Of a stretch of 64,000 nucleotides of DNA, positions 25,409 through 34,688 are shown piece after piece. The stretch lies in NCBI GenBank assembly GCA_030427145.1, contig JAUHWT010000004.1:1-64000 (forward strand), read 5' to 3'. Within the stretch, counting starts at the first letter, position 1, and each line of letters starts with the position of its first letter. The notes beneath the pieces were generated by a model, which worked only from the letters and a program-made list of their open reading frames with translations, did not search any database and had not been told where the DNA came from. Both the position numbers and the translations under genes were made by a program. This stretch comes from Alphaproteobacteria bacterium. Its GTDB lineage: Bacteria; Pseudomonadota; Alphaproteobacteria; Rhodobacterales; Rhodobacteraceae.

Positions 25409-26455
25409 TTACCGCCACCTGATCCGATACCGCGTCAGCATGATCGCCGTCACCATGGTCAGCAGCGCCGTCGCCGTCATCACATCCGCAATGTAGGACG
25501 GTACACCCGACGACCGGCTCATCGCATCCGCGCCGACAAAAATTCCCGCCACGAAAATGGCCGAGGCAATCACACCCAGCGGATTGAGCATCGCCAGCAT
25601 CGCCACCACAATCCCCGTGTAGCCAAACCCCGGCGACAGATCGAGCGACAGGTTCCCTTTCAGCCCCGACACCTCCGACACACCGGCCAGCGCCGCCAGA
25701 CCACCCGACAGGATCGCCGTGCGCGCCAGCACCCGGTTCACCGGAATACCCGCAAACCGCGCCGCCTCCCGGTTCAGCCCCACGGCCCGCATTTCATAGC
25801 CCCAGACCGACCGCGCCATCAGAAGCCACACGCCCACGGCACAGATCAACGCCACCACAAACCCGTAATGCAGCCGCTTGCCCTGAATGATCCTCGGCCA
25901 TTTCGCCTCGGACACCACCCGGCTCGACTGCGGCCAGCCCATGCCCATCGGATCCTTAAGAGCGCCCTCCAAAAGCATGGAAACAAACAGCAAAACAATG
26001 AAGTTGAGAAGCAGCGTCGTCACCACCTCATCGACCCCAAACCGCGTCTTCAGCACCGCAGGCCCCAGCAGCAAAAGCCCACCGGCGAGGATCGCCACCA
26101 GTGCAATCAGCGGGATCAAAACCACCGATGGCAACGGCAACGCCCCGGTACCCAGCACCACCGTCACGACACCCCCGATATAGAGCTGCGCCTCCGCCCC
26201 GATGTTCCAAAGCCGCGCCCGAAACGCCACCGCGATGGCCAGCCCGGTGAAAATCAGCGGCGTCGCCCGCGTCAGCGTCTCCAGGAACGCAAACCACGAG
26301 CCTGCCGCACCCTGGATCACCAGGCCAAACACCCCAAAGGGCGAGGCCCCGGCCACCATCGCAAGGGCCGACGCCACCACGAGCGTTGCCGCAATCGCCA
26401 GGGCCGGAAACCCGACCGTGCGCCCCATGCTGGGCTCAACCGGTTCAAGCCGCAT
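25409..26455 (-). CDS. Nucleoside-type ABC transporter permease (NupP/YufP-like)
   Basis: A 348-residue permease. RATPLIFTGLAIAVAFRARL and WNIGAEAQLYIGGV are typical of the first permease of BMP/nucleoside ABC systems. The start is taken at the ATG at 26455, seven bases after GAGGGG, rather than the longer frame at 26470; it overlaps the ATPase gene by 11 bp. Partner of the permease at 24469. Confidence 0.9.
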   Translation of the reverse strand: MRLEPVEPSMGRTVGFPALAIAATLVVASALAMVAGASPFGVFGLVIQGAAGSWFAFLETLTRATPLIFTGLAIAVAFRARLWNIGAEAQLYIGGVVTVVLGTGALPLPSVVLIPLIALVAILAGGLLLLGPAVLKTRFGVDEVVTTLLLNFIVLLFVSMLLEGALKDPMGMGWPQSSRVVSEAKWPRIIQGKRLHYGFVVALICAVGVWLLMARSVWGYEMRAVGLNREAARFAGIPVNRVLARTAILSGGLAALAGVSEVSGLKGNLSLDLSPGFGYTGIVVAMLAMLNPLGVIASAIFVAGIFVGADAMSRSSGVPSYIADVMTATALLTMVTAIMLTRYRIRWR

Positions 26456-27959
26456 CGCCAAACCCCTCACCGGCCATCCGCGCGCCGATCTGGTGTGCGG
26501 TCAACTCACCCCGCATCGTCGGCATGGACAACCGCCCGCCCGACATCACCTGGATCCGGTCCGACAGCATCAGGATCTCGTCGAGATCCTCAGAAATCAG
26601 CAAAATCGCCGCCCCCCGCGCCCGCGCGTCCAGAAGCCGGTTCTGCACATAGTTCACCGCTCCCACATCGAGCCCTCGCGTCGGCTGGCTCGCCAGGATA
26701 ATCGGTGGATTGCCGTCAAAGGCCCGCCCCAAAATCAGTTTCTGCATGTTCCCGCCCGAGAGCAGCCGCGCCCGCGTGCCGGGACCGGGACATTTGACCT
26801 CGTAATCGCGGATGATCTCCCGCGCGAACTCGTCCGCCGCCGATTTGCGCATCCAACCGCGCCGGCTGAACCGCTTCTCGCGATACGCCTCCGAGATCAG
26901 GTTCTCCGCCGCCGAAAAATCCCCGATCACGCCAACCGCGTGCCGGTCCTCCGGGATGCGCGCAATGCCCTGCGCCAGGGCATCCCGCGGCGACCATTCC
27001 CGCAACTCACGGTCCTGAACCACAAAGCGCCCGGATTCGGGCGAAATCATCCCCGACAAGAGCCCCGCGAGCGAGGTCTGCCCATTGCCCGCAACCCCGG
27101 CAATCCCCAGGATCTCACCGCCCATGAGCTCCATGTCGACGCCGCGCAGCGCCCCGGCCACCACATCGTCGAGCAGCACAAGCGGCCCATGCACCGCCGT
27201 TTTCGTGATCCGCGGCGCCTCGATTTCCGCGCCCACCATCAGAGCGGCCAAATCCCGCTCGCTCGCCCCTTCCGTCCGACGCTCACCCACCAGATGCCCG
27301 GCGCGCAAAACCAGAACCCGGTCCGCCGCGCTGCGCACCTCATGCAGTTTGTGGGATATGAAAATTATTGAGAGACCACTCGCAACCAGTTGTTTCAGGG
27401 TATAAAAAAGATCATCCGACTCCTGCGGCGTCAGCACCGCCGTCGGCTCATCCAAAATCAGGATACGCGCCTCCAGGTAGAGCGCCTTGAGGATTTCCAC
27501 CCTCTGCCGTTCGCCCACGGACAGGTCCGCAACCCGCGCATCCGGATCAATTTTCAGGCCAAAATCCGCGCTCATCTCCGCCAGCCGCCGCTGCACCCGG
27601 CCCCGGTCGAGCCGCCATGAGAACAGCGGCTGCGTGCCCAGCGCGATGTTCTCCAGAACCGTCATGTTCTCGGCCAGCGTGAAATGCTGGTGGACCATCG
27701 CAATTCCGGCATCGAGCGCCGCCCGGCTGTCCCCCGGTGGCAGCGTCCGTCCAAACGCCTCGATCGTCCCGTGATCGGCCACATACTTGCCGAACAGGAT
27801 ATTCATCAGCGTGGTCTTGCCCGCGCCGTTCTCGCCGAGCAGGGCAATCACCTCGCCCGCCTTCAGGTCAAACGAGATCCCTTCGCAGGCCTTCACGGAG
27901 CCAAAACGTTTGGAAATGGTCGAGAGGTGGAGAACCACCTCCCGGTTGTCGTCCCGCAT
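26445..27959 (-). CDS. Nucleoside-type ABC transporter ATP-binding protein (two ABC domains)
   Basis: A 504-residue tandem ATPase. The first domain has Walker A GENGAGKTTLM, signature LSVGERQRVEILKAL and Walker B LILDEPTAVL. The second has a modified Walker A (GVAGNGQTSLAGL) and signature LLSGGNMQKLIL. This asymmetry, one canonical and one degenerate site, is normal in sugar and nucleoside importers. It energises the two permeases encoded downstream. Its ATG overlaps the stop of the BMP receptor gene by one base (TGATG). Confidence 0.93.
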   Translation of the reverse strand: MRDDNREVVLHLSTISKRFGSVKACEGISFDLKAGEVIALLGENGAGKTTLMNILFGKYVADHGTIEAFGRTLPPGDSRAALDAGIAMVHQHFTLAENMTVLENIALGTQPLFSWRLDRGRVQRRLAEMSADFGLKIDPDARVADLSVGERQRVEILKALYLEARILILDEPTAVLTPQESDDLFYTLKQLVASGLSIIFISHKLHEVRSAADRVLVLRAGHLVGERRTEGASERDLAALMVGAEIEAPRITKTAVHGPLVLLDDVVAGALRGVDMELMGGEILGIAGVAGNGQTSLAGLLSGMISPESGRFVVQDRELREWSPRDALAQGIARIPEDRHAVGVIGDFSAAENLISEAYREKRFSRRGWMRKSAADEFAREIIRDYEVKCPGPGTRARLLSGGNMQKLILGRAFDGNPPIILASQPTRGLDVGAVNYVQNRLLDARARGAAILLISEDLDEILMLSDRIQVMSGGRLSMPTMRGELTAHQIGARMAGEGFGDAA

Positions 27960-28972
27960 CAGGAGGACTTCGGCTCTTCGTCGTTCACCTCAACGACCAG
28001 ACTGCCATCCATAATGGCCGCCTGTTTTTCCGCCACCAGCTCCATCGCCGGTTCCGGCACCTTGCCCTCAAACGTGCCAAGCGGCGCGAGAGAACAGCCC
28101 CCGTGCTGCATGTAGGAATAGATGCCGTAATCATCGGCACCAAACGTACCCTCACGCACCTTCGCGATGGCCGTGTCGAGCGTCGGCTCAAAATGCCACA
28201 GGGCGCTTGCAACAACTGTGTCGGGATAGTCCGACTGGGTGTCGATCACGTTGCCAATGGCCAGCAGACCCTTTTCCTTCGCCGCATCCGACACGCCAAA
28301 CCGCTCCGCATAGAGCACGTCCGCACCCGCATCGATCTGGGCAAAGGCGGTTTCCTTGGCCTTGGGGGGATCGAACCACGACCCGATGAAGGCCACCTGG
28401 AAGATGATGTCCGGATTGACCTCCCGCGCGCCCGCCATGAAGGCGTGCATCAGCCGGTTCACCTCCGGGATCGGGAAGCCGCCAACCATGCCGATATTGT
28501 TCGACTTGGTCATGGCTCCGGCAATGATTCCCGACAGATAGGACGCATCCTGGATGTAGTTGTCAAACACCGCGAAGTTCGGCGTCTCCTCATCCGGCTT
28601 GAAGGACGACCCCATCAGATACGCCGTATCGGGATAGTCCCGCGCCACACTGCGCGCGGCCTGCTCCACGGCAAAAACCTCACCGATCACCAGGTCATGC
28701 CCGGCCTCGGAGTATTCACGCATCACCCGCTCATAGTCGGAGTTGGAGGTGTTCTCGGAATAGACATACTCGATGTCACCCCGCTCCTGGGCGGCATTGG
28801 CGGCGAGATGGATGCGGCTCACCCACTGCTGTTCCACCGGAACGGTATAGATCGCGGCCACCTTCAGCGGGTCGGCCGCGAAAGCCGGCCGGGCAATCCA
28901 CGGTGCCGCCAGGGTTCCCGCCCCGGCCGCCAGTACGCCCCGTCGTGTCCAGACCGATTTTTGTGATGTCAT
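27959..28972 (-). CDS. BMP-family ABC substrate-binding protein, Tat-exported
   Basis: A 337-residue periplasmic receptor of the Bmp/PnrA family, which bind nucleosides or related compounds. The N-terminus has a twin-arginine signal (WTRRGVLAAGAGTLAAPWIA). Family traits are VEQQWVSRIHLAANAA and HDLVIGEVFAVEQAARSVA. The start is placed at the ATG at 28972, preceded by GAGGAAG, not at the frame end 29032. As first gene of the five-gene operon it feeds the importer whose cargo probably goes to the cytosine deaminase. Confidence 0.92.
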   Translation of the reverse strand: MTSQKSVWTRRGVLAAGAGTLAAPWIARPAFAADPLKVAAIYTVPVEQQWVSRIHLAANAAQERGDIEYVYSENTSNSDYERVMREYSEAGHDLVIGEVFAVEQAARSVARDYPDTAYLMGSSFKPDEETPNFAVFDNYIQDASYLSGIIAGAMTKSNNIGMVGGFPIPEVNRLMHAFMAGAREVNPDIIFQVAFIGSWFDPPKAKETAFAQIDAGADVLYAERFGVSDAAKEKGLLAIGNVIDTQSDYPDTVVASALWHFEPTLDTAIAKVREGTFGADDYGIYSYMQHGGCSLAPLGTFEGKVPEPAMELVAEKQAAIMDGSLVVEVNDEEPKSS

Positions 28973-29076
28973 GATGTCTTCCTCGTCAGATCTTCGCTGC
29001 GGAGGTTGGCACCACCCCGCCCCAAAGGGCAAGACATTCCTGCGTCTAAATTAAGCAAATGCCGCGTTTCGCAACT

Positions 29077-29787
29077 TTAGGCGGCAGAACTGCCCTCATT
29101 CCGTTCAGGAATGATCTGCATGACAATTCCCGCCACCAGAAGCCACAGGCTCGACACCAGCAGCGCCGCCTCCACGGCCCCCGGCGGCTGCATGTCCACC
29201 GCCACCGACCATGCGGCCAGCAGGAACCAGAAGAACATCACCGGCAGATTGAACCGCCGCCAGCGCACCGTGCGCACCGGATGAATGAACTTCAGCGACG
29301 TAAACTGCCCCAGCGACAGCGCCACCACGACCACCAGCGTGACCCAGTGCGCGGGCTGAAACACGAACAGAACCAGCAGCGGCATGTGCCAGACCGCCGG
29401 AAAGCCCACAAAGGAATTGTCTTTCGCCTTCATGCGTGTATCCGCAAAATACACCACACTGGTCAGCGTCATCATGAACACCGCAAACATCCCCATCGCC
29501 CCGGGCAGCAGCTCGGAATAATAGAGCGCGAAGGCCGGAATAAAGACGTAGGTGAGGTAATCTATCACCAGGTCGAGCAGGGATCCGTCCCAGTTCGCCG
29601 CGTTTTTCTTGATGTCCACCTTGCGCGCCAGCGGCCCGTCGATCCCGTCGACGATCAGCCCCACGCCAAGCCAGAGAAACATGGACAGCCAGTTCCTGTC
29701 CGCCGCCCCCAGCATCGCAAGGAGCGCAAAAACCGCGCCGGTTCCGGTGAAAAGATGAACCGCAAATGCCGAAGGTTTGGTAGCCAT
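29077..29787 (-). CDS. pcs: Phosphatidylcholine synthase
   Basis: A 236-residue membrane enzyme that joins choline to CDP-diacylglycerol in one step. The CDP-alcohol phosphotransferase motif is DGIDGPLAR followed by GSLLDLVID, with the slightly longer middle spacing of bacterial Pcs. FPAVWHMPLLVLFVFQP and SLKFIHPVRTVRWRRFN are also typical. Pcs marks alphaproteobacteria that make phosphatidylcholine. It stands alone, with structured non-coding DNA upstream. Confidence 0.93.
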   Translation of the reverse strand: MATKPSAFAVHLFTGTGAVFALLAMLGAADRNWLSMFLWLGVGLIVDGIDGPLARKVDIKKNAANWDGSLLDLVIDYLTYVFIPAFALYYSELLPGAMGMFAVFMMTLTSVVYFADTRMKAKDNSFVGFPAVWHMPLLVLFVFQPAHWVTLVVVVALSLGQFTSLKFIHPVRTVRWRRFNLPVMFFWFLLAAWSVAVDMQPPGAVEAALLVSSLWLLVAGIVMQIIPERNEGSSAA

Positions 29788-29852
29788 CCGACCGGGATAA
29801 GGGGAAAGCGGTGGAAGTTAAAGGCGTATCTTTGCCACGGTTGCCCTTAACC

Positions 29853-30045
29853 AGGATCGCAAATGGAGGGGCTCCGGGGGAGCGCCTCGCGATCCTGTCG
29901 GCCGCAGGGCTGTGCCCGGAGGTCGAAGGGGGCTGTCACCGAACCCGACGCCTGGATCGGGACGCGGCTGTCCTGGCTGTCGCGTATGCGCGACTGCCCC
30001 GGCAAGGACAGTCGCAGCCCGATTTGCCGCTTGTCAAATCGGGCT
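29853..30045. repeat. Structured non-coding segment with three stem-loops
   Basis: GGATCGC (29854) pairs with GCGATCC (29889) around an inner GC-rich stem. CTGTCC (29967) pairs with GGACAG (30006) around GTCGCG-tatg-CGCGAC (29978-29993). AGCCCGATTTG (30016-30026) pairs perfectly with CAAATCGGGCT (30035-30045) over an 8-nt loop. They occupy most of the 384-bp gap between pcs and the amino-acid transporter, in which I see no gene. It may be a repeat-family block or a non-coding RNA. Confidence 0.5.
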
Positions 30046-30171
30046 GAACTCCACCGTCCCGCTCCAAATACCATTATCGCCGGTCGCACGCCGCTCCACC
30101 CCCACCCATCTTGCACCGCCCGTCCACCTGCCCCATTCTGACCGAAACCCGCCGCCCATATGGAGACCGTC

Positions 30172-30957
30172 ATGCGCATCACCCTGGCCGCCCTCACCGT
30201 CGCAGCCTTCACAGCCCTACCCGCCCTGGCCGATCTCCCCGACCTTGAGGGCCGCGAGGTCGTCGTCGTCACCGAAAACGCCTACCCGCCGCTCCAGTTC
30301 GTCGAGCCCGGCACCGGCGAGGCCGTCGGCTGGGAATACGACGCCATGGCCGAGATCGCGTCCCGCCTCAACTTCACCCCGGTCATTGAGAACTCCAGCT
30401 GGGACGCCATGATCCCCGCGGTATCCGAAGGCCAGTACGATATCGGCATGACCGGTATCACCATCCGCGAGGACCGCGCTGAGGTCGTGGACTTCTCCGA
30501 CCCCTACATGCGCTCCGAAATGTTCATGCTGGTGCGCGCCGACGAAACCCGCTTTGACGATGCCACCAGCTTCGCCGCCTTCGAGGACGGCCTCGCCGCA
30601 GCGCAGCCAGGCACCACGCCCTTCTATGTCACCGTCTATGACGTGCTCGACGGCGACGAGGCCAATCCCCGCATCAAGCTCTTTGAGACCTTCGGCGCGG
30701 GTGTCCAGGCCCTGCGCTCGGGCGACGTGGACCTCGTGCTGACCGACGGCACCGCGGGCCAGGGATACGTGGACGCCAACCCCGACACCTTCAAACTCAC
30801 CGGTGACGCGCTTGGCTCCGAGGATTTCGGCTTCATCTTCCCCAAAGGCTCCGACCTGGTGGAGCCCGTCAACGCCGCCATCGCGGAAATGCATGCGGAC
30901 GGCACCATTGACGCGCTGAACAAAAAATGGTTCCTCGACTATAAAATGGGCCAGTAA
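30172..30957 (+). CDS. Amino-acid-type ABC substrate-binding protein
   Basis: A 261-residue periplasmic receptor of the SBP_bac_3 family with a Sec signal ([20 protein letters not shown]). Typical segments are [40 protein letters not shown] and [13 protein letters not shown]. The start at 30172 has GGAG seven bases upstream and is preferred to the ATG at 30160. It probably binds a polar amino acid. The permease gene follows after 18 bp; no ATPase gene is next to them. Confidence 0.92.
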   Translation: MRITLAALTVAAFTALPALADLPDLEGREVVVVTENAYPPLQFVEPGTGEAVGWEYDAMAEIASRLNFTPVIENSSWDAMIPAVSEGQYDIGMTGITIREDRAEVVDFSDPYMRSEMFMLVRADETRFDDATSFAAFEDGLAAAQPGTTPFYVTVYDVLDGDEANPRIKLFETFGAGVQALRSGDVDLVLTDGTAGQGYVDANPDTFKLTGDALGSEDFGFIFPKGSDLVEPVNAAIAEMHADGTIDALNKKWFLDYKMGQ

Positions 30958-30975
30958 CGCCCCCGGCCCCGCCCC

Positions 30976-31812
30976 GTGACCCCCTCAAACAGCGCAGGCG
31001 CGCCGCCAAAGCGCGCCCGGATTCTACATATCTGGCGCACGTTTCCATGGTGGCTGCTGGTCGCCTGCGCCATCACCGGCTGGTTTATGGTCGCGATCGT
31101 CACCGACGAGATGTACGCGCAGATCCTCGCGACACTGGCCAAAGGCATCCGCATCACGATTTTCGTCACCGTGGTCTCCTTCACGCTGGCAAGCCTTCTT
31201 GGCCTTCTCCTCGCCGTCTGTGTGCTCTCGAACTCGGTGATCCTCCGCCAGACCGCGCGATTTTATATCGAGATAATGCGCGGCATCCCCATCCTGGTGC
31301 TGCTCTTCTACATCGCCTTCGTCGGCGCCCCCGCTCTGGTCGGCCTCATAAATGCCATCACCACACCGCTGGGGTTCGAGGAAATGCAGACCCGCGACCT
31401 CTCCCTCATGTGGCGGGCCATCCTCGCCCTCACACTCGGCTACGCCTCCTTCATCGCCGAGGTTTTCCGCGCCGGCATCCAGTCCGTCGACCAGGGCCAG
31501 CTCGAGGCCGCCCGCGCCCTCGGCCTCACCCCCTGGCAACGCTTCCGCCTCATCACGCTCCCCCAGGCCATCCGCACCATCCTGCCCCCCCTCGGCAACG
31601 ACTTCATCGCGCTGATCAAGGACAGCTCCCTCGTCTCCGTCCTCGGGGTCGCCGACATCACCCAGCTCGGCAAAATCTACGCCTCCGGCTCGTTCCGGTA
31701 TTTCGAGACGTATAACGTGGTGGCGATCATCTACCTGATTATGACGGTGGGTCTGTCATTAGCGCTCAGGGGACTGGAGCGGAGGATGCGGGCGGATCGG
31801 GACCGGAAATAA
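30976..31812 (+). CDS. Amino-acid-type ABC transporter permease
   Basis: A 278-residue HisM/GlnP-type permease. RITIFVTVVSFTLASLLGLL and IEIMRGIPILVLLFYIAF are family markers, and the ATPase-contacting loop is EAARALGLTPWQRFRLITLP. The start is a GTG without a good ribosome-binding site, so translation may depend on coupling to the receptor gene. With a single permease the channel would be a homodimer. The ATPase must be encoded elsewhere or shared. Confidence 0.92.
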   Translation: MTPSNSAGAPPKRARILHIWRTFPWWLLVACAITGWFMVAIVTDEMYAQILATLAKGIRITIFVTVVSFTLASLLGLLLAVCVLSNSVILRQTARFYIEIMRGIPILVLLFYIAFVGAPALVGLINAITTPLGFEEMQTRDLSLMWRAILALTLGYASFIAEVFRAGIQSVDQGQLEAARALGLTPWQRFRLITLPQAIRTILPPLGNDFIALIKDSSLVSVLGVADITQLGKIYASGSFRYFETYNVVAIIYLIMTVGLSLALRGLERRMRADRDRK

Positions 31813-31835
31813 CCCGTTCCACCTCAACACACCCG

Positions 31836-31890
31836 CCCGGCGTTTACGCCGGGCAGCGCCAACCGCCCCCATGGGCGGCGCTCCGCTTCG
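31836..31890. repeat. GC-rich hairpin repeat, second occurrence
   Basis: CCCGGCG-ttta-CGCCGGG (31836-31853) followed by CAGCGCCAACC repeats, with a changed loop, the first hairpin at 13492-13519: 26 of 30 bases agree. It is followed by CCGCCC-CAT-GGGCGG-type pairing as near 1.7 kb. It lies between convergent genes and may act as a terminator-like or REP-like module. Confidence 0.5.
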
Positions 31891-31962
31891 CCCGCGGTCG
31901 TCGCTGCCCTCATCTCATGGGCACAAATGCCACGTTCTTCAGCCCCGAAACCAAACACCCAA

Positions 31963-32913
31963 TCAAACCCGCAGCTTCGTCACCGTCTTCTCAACCGTCC
32001 CCTCCACCCGCCTCAGGGACACCATCTCGCCAAACCCGATCTCCAGCCAGTCCTCCCCCTCATCCGTCAGCGGCTCCGAGGCGAAAATCGCGAGCGTCGC
32101 CTCATCCTCCGGACAGGCGTCAACCTCATAGGTCCCCTCATGGTCCTCGAAGTTACGCCCCATCAGCAGATACATCGGCTCCAGGAGCATCGACAGCGGC
32201 ATGTCCCCCTCACCACCGGCACCGGGGCGCAGGGCCTTCCAGTCGCCCGCCGGATCCGTCTCCCCGTCGCGACCACAGCCGTAATTCACGCCAATGATGC
32301 GCCCCGGCGCGGCCAGCGCGATCTTCAGCTTGGTCAGCGCAGCCAGGTCAAGCCGGTCCATCGCCTCAACCACAACCTCCAGCATCCGCTCAAACCCGGC
32401 CTGAACCTCCGCGTCACTGTGTCCCTCCAGCAGAGACAGCAGCAGAACATACAGAAACTCCGTGTCCGTCGTCCCCCGCATCTGCTTCAGATACCGGTGC
32501 TTACAGTGCGGCAGAAGCTCCCGCTGCAACAGCCTCCAGTTGGGCAGAGCCCCGTTCTGGGCCATGATCCAGGGCGTGCCGTCAAAGGAAAACGGATGAC
32601 AGTTCTCATCCGTCTGCACCACGCCGGAGTCATAGCCCGAAGCCCGCACATGCGCGAGCAGCGTATGGGCCTGCAAACTCGGGATCACGCCTGGCGCATT
32701 GTCATCGTAAAACGCGGCCTTGGGCCGGTGATAAAGAAGCGGCTCATCCGGTTTCAGCAGATGCTCACTCCAGACACCAAATCCCCACCCCGCCAGTTGC
32801 AGATGCGGATGCAGCTCCGGATCGAGGCTCTGGTTCACCAGGCTGTTCTCCGGCTCCAGCAGCAGCTTCCCAAGAGGAATTTCCGGCCCGATATATGCAA
32901 GCACGCGACACAT
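31963..32913 (-). CDS. Class II glutamine amidotransferase
   Basis: A 316-residue Ntn-hydrolase. Translation starts at MCRVLAYIGPE, which puts the nucleophilic cysteine at position 2, exposed after methionine removal. LLAHVRASGYDSGVVQTDEN, then CHPFSFDGTPWIMAQNGALP are the GATase_6-type glutaminase segments. GGAG five bases upstream fixes the ATG at 32913 within a longer open frame. Members include EgtC (ergothioneine) and YafJ; the acceptor substrate here is not evident and no egt genes are adjacent. Confidence 0.9.
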   Translation of the reverse strand: MCRVLAYIGPEIPLGKLLLEPENSLVNQSLDPELHPHLQLAGWGFGVWSEHLLKPDEPLLYHRPKAAFYDDNAPGVIPSLQAHTLLAHVRASGYDSGVVQTDENCHPFSFDGTPWIMAQNGALPNWRLLQRELLPHCKHRYLKQMRGTTDTEFLYVLLLSLLEGHSDAEVQAGFERMLEVVVEAMDRLDLAALTKLKIALAAPGRIIGVNYGCGRDGETDPAGDWKALRPGAGGEGDMPLSMLLEPMYLLMGRNFEDHEGTYEVDACPEDEATLAIFASEPLTDEGEDWLEIGFGEMVSLRRVEGTVEKTVTKLRV

Positions 32914-33081
32914 GTTTTCTCCAATCCGCTCTGACATCCGTGGCCAAAACCCGCACAATGCGTCCCCGGCCACCCGCAAAACCAAAGCGCCGGAACGGAA
33001 TAAAGTTCCCCCGCGCCACGCCCGCCTCCGGGTCGCGTCACGGGCAAACACCTGAAAATGAGGGAAAACGTCAAAATAAAT

Positions 33082-33111
33082 GCGCCGCCCGTGTGGGTTG
33101 TCGGGCGGCGC
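33082..33111 (-). terminator. Intrinsic terminator downstream of the fasciclin gene
   Basis: GCGCCGCCCG and CGGGCGGCGC form a perfect 10-bp stem; on the minus strand ATTTATTTTG follows. It lies in the 309-bp gap 32914-33222, which holds no gene. A second hairpin, CCCCTCAT-N8-ATGAGGGG, is at 33171-33194, nearer the stop codon. Confidence 0.65.
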
Positions 33112-33222
33112 AATCCGGGGTGAACGCCAAGGAGGGACGACGGAAACGGCGTATCTCACCCCGGGCCAGGCCCCTCATGCGGAAAAATGAGGGGACCTGT
33201 TACAACTCTGTCGAAAGCCGGA

Positions 33223-33732
33223 TCAGTGGCAGTCCGGACGCGTACCCGGCAGCAGAACCTTGTCGATCACATGGATCACACCGTTGTCGGCCTGAATGTC
33301 CGCGATCACCACATTGGCCATCTCACCGGTTCCGTCAGCGATCATCACACCGTCGGCGGATTTGGTGATGCAGAGCCGCTCGGAGGCCAGCACCGGCTGG
33401 AAATAGTTCGATCCCTCGGGAATGCCCGAGGCCGGCAGGTTTCGGTCATCCACGTGATAGAGCAGAACATTGGTCAGCTGCTCCTTGTTTTCCGGCTCAA
33501 GCAGTGTCTCTACCGTGCCATCGGGCAGGGCTGCAAACGCGTCATTCACCGGCGCATACACCGTGAACGGCCCCTCACCCTTCAGCGTATCCACCAGGTC
33601 CGCGGCGGTCACGGCGGCAACGAGCGTCGAGAAACGCTCGTCGCCCGCGGCGATGTCCACGATGGTCTGGGCGGAAGCGGCAGAGGCTGTGCAGGCCACC
33701 ACGGCCGCGGCTTTAAGAGTATTGGAAAGCAT
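33223..33732 (-). CDS. Fasciclin-domain protein, exported
   Basis: A 169-residue protein with a Sec signal (MLSNTLKAAAVVACTASAAS) and one FAS1 domain: the H1 motif GPFTVYAPVNDAFAALP and the later VIADIQADNGVIHVIDKVLL. FAS1 domains mediate adhesion or redox-linked envelope functions. Two cysteines (ERLCITKS and the C-terminal PDCH) might form a disulfide. The ATG at 33732 is preferred over earlier in-frame starts because it begins the signal peptide. A terminator follows. Confidence 0.9.
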   Translation of the reverse strand: MLSNTLKAAAVVACTASAASAQTIVDIAAGDERFSTLVAAVTAADLVDTLKGEGPFTVYAPVNDAFAALPDGTVETLLEPENKEQLTNVLLYHVDDRNLPASGIPEGSNYFQPVLASERLCITKSADGVMIADGTGEMANVVIADIQADNGVIHVIDKVLLPGTRPDCH

Positions 33733-33926
33733 CGTCTGAAATCTCCCTGTAATGCTCATGCGAAGCTGCATGTGCACGGTACTACGGGCCGAAAATGCGA
33801 TCGGACCACCGCGTCACGCGTCCGTGACGGATCGTGATCGCACCCCGCCAGATCCGGTTCCAAACCCGCGACGGAACCCCGCCGCCCATCCGTTCAGATA
33901 CCAGGGAGCAGCCAGAGGAGCGCGAC

Positions 33927-34652
33927 ATGACAGAGCCCGCCCGCAACCGTGGACTTGCCGGAGACCTGCCCGACCTGATCGGGCGAAGCCGCCTGCTCGA
34001 CATCATGAGCCGCCTCGGCGCCGCGGTCCTCGCCAGCCCGGCTGCAACGTTCGAATGCGCCACCACCCCCTGGCACACCACCGGCGCCTTGCGCGATGAC
34101 GGCCATGACACACTGAACGACCTCACCGTCGCGGCCCTGACCGGGGGCGGCATCATCCGCCGCGACCTGCGCCCCTCGTTCGGCAACCGAAACGGCAAGG
34201 CCAGCGGCCCGCCCCTGTCCCTCGAGATCACCCTCGTTTCCGACCGGGATCGAACGCCGCTTCCCGGTCACGTCATCTATCTCTGGCACTGCGACGCCGC
34301 CGGGCGCTATTCGATCCATGACGTGCCGGACGCCAACTGGCTGCGCGGCGTGGGCATCGCGGACAATAACGGCCGCATCCGCTTCACCACCATCCCGCCC
34401 GGCCGCCATGACGCCGGGCCACCGCACATGCATTTCGAAATCTTCCCCAGCGCCTTCCCCGCCATCTCCGGGGCCCCCTCCATCCACACCGACCGCATCA
34501 CCCTGCCCCCGGCCCTGTGCCAAAGCGCCGGGGCCACCACCTTCCACACCGAATTGACCGTCCCGGCCGTCCGCCACATGCCGCCAACAGCTGCCGCCGC
34601 AGCAGCGACACAGCCACAGGCCCCTTCCCACGCTGCCCTGAAAAGTCGATAA
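33927..34652 (+). CDS. Intradiol ring-cleavage dioxygenase-like protein
   Basis: A 241-residue protein with the beta-sandwich core of intradiol dioxygenases: LPGHVIYLWHCDAAGRYSIH, then GRIRFTTIPPGRHDAG and PPHMHFEIF. The tyrosine in AGRY and the H-x-H match three of the four Fe(III) ligands of the classical enzymes. The second ligand tyrosine, expected before PPHMH, seems absent (GRHDAG), so activity on catechols is doubtful. GAGGAG six bases upstream fixes the ATG at 33927. There is no signal peptide. A cousin lies at 36180. Confidence 0.78.
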   Translation: MTEPARNRGLAGDLPDLIGRSRLLDIMSRLGAAVLASPAATFECATTPWHTTGALRDDGHDTLNDLTVAALTGGGIIRRDLRPSFGNRNGKASGPPLSLEITLVSDRDRTPLPGHVIYLWHCDAAGRYSIHDVPDANWLRGVGIADNNGRIRFTTIPPGRHDAGPPHMHFEIFPSAFPAISGAPSIHTDRITLPPALCQSAGATTFHTELTVPAVRHMPPTAAAAAATQPQAPSHAALKSR

Positions 34653-34688
34653 CAACCCCCGTCAGGGGCCACAGCGCAGGGAACAGCC

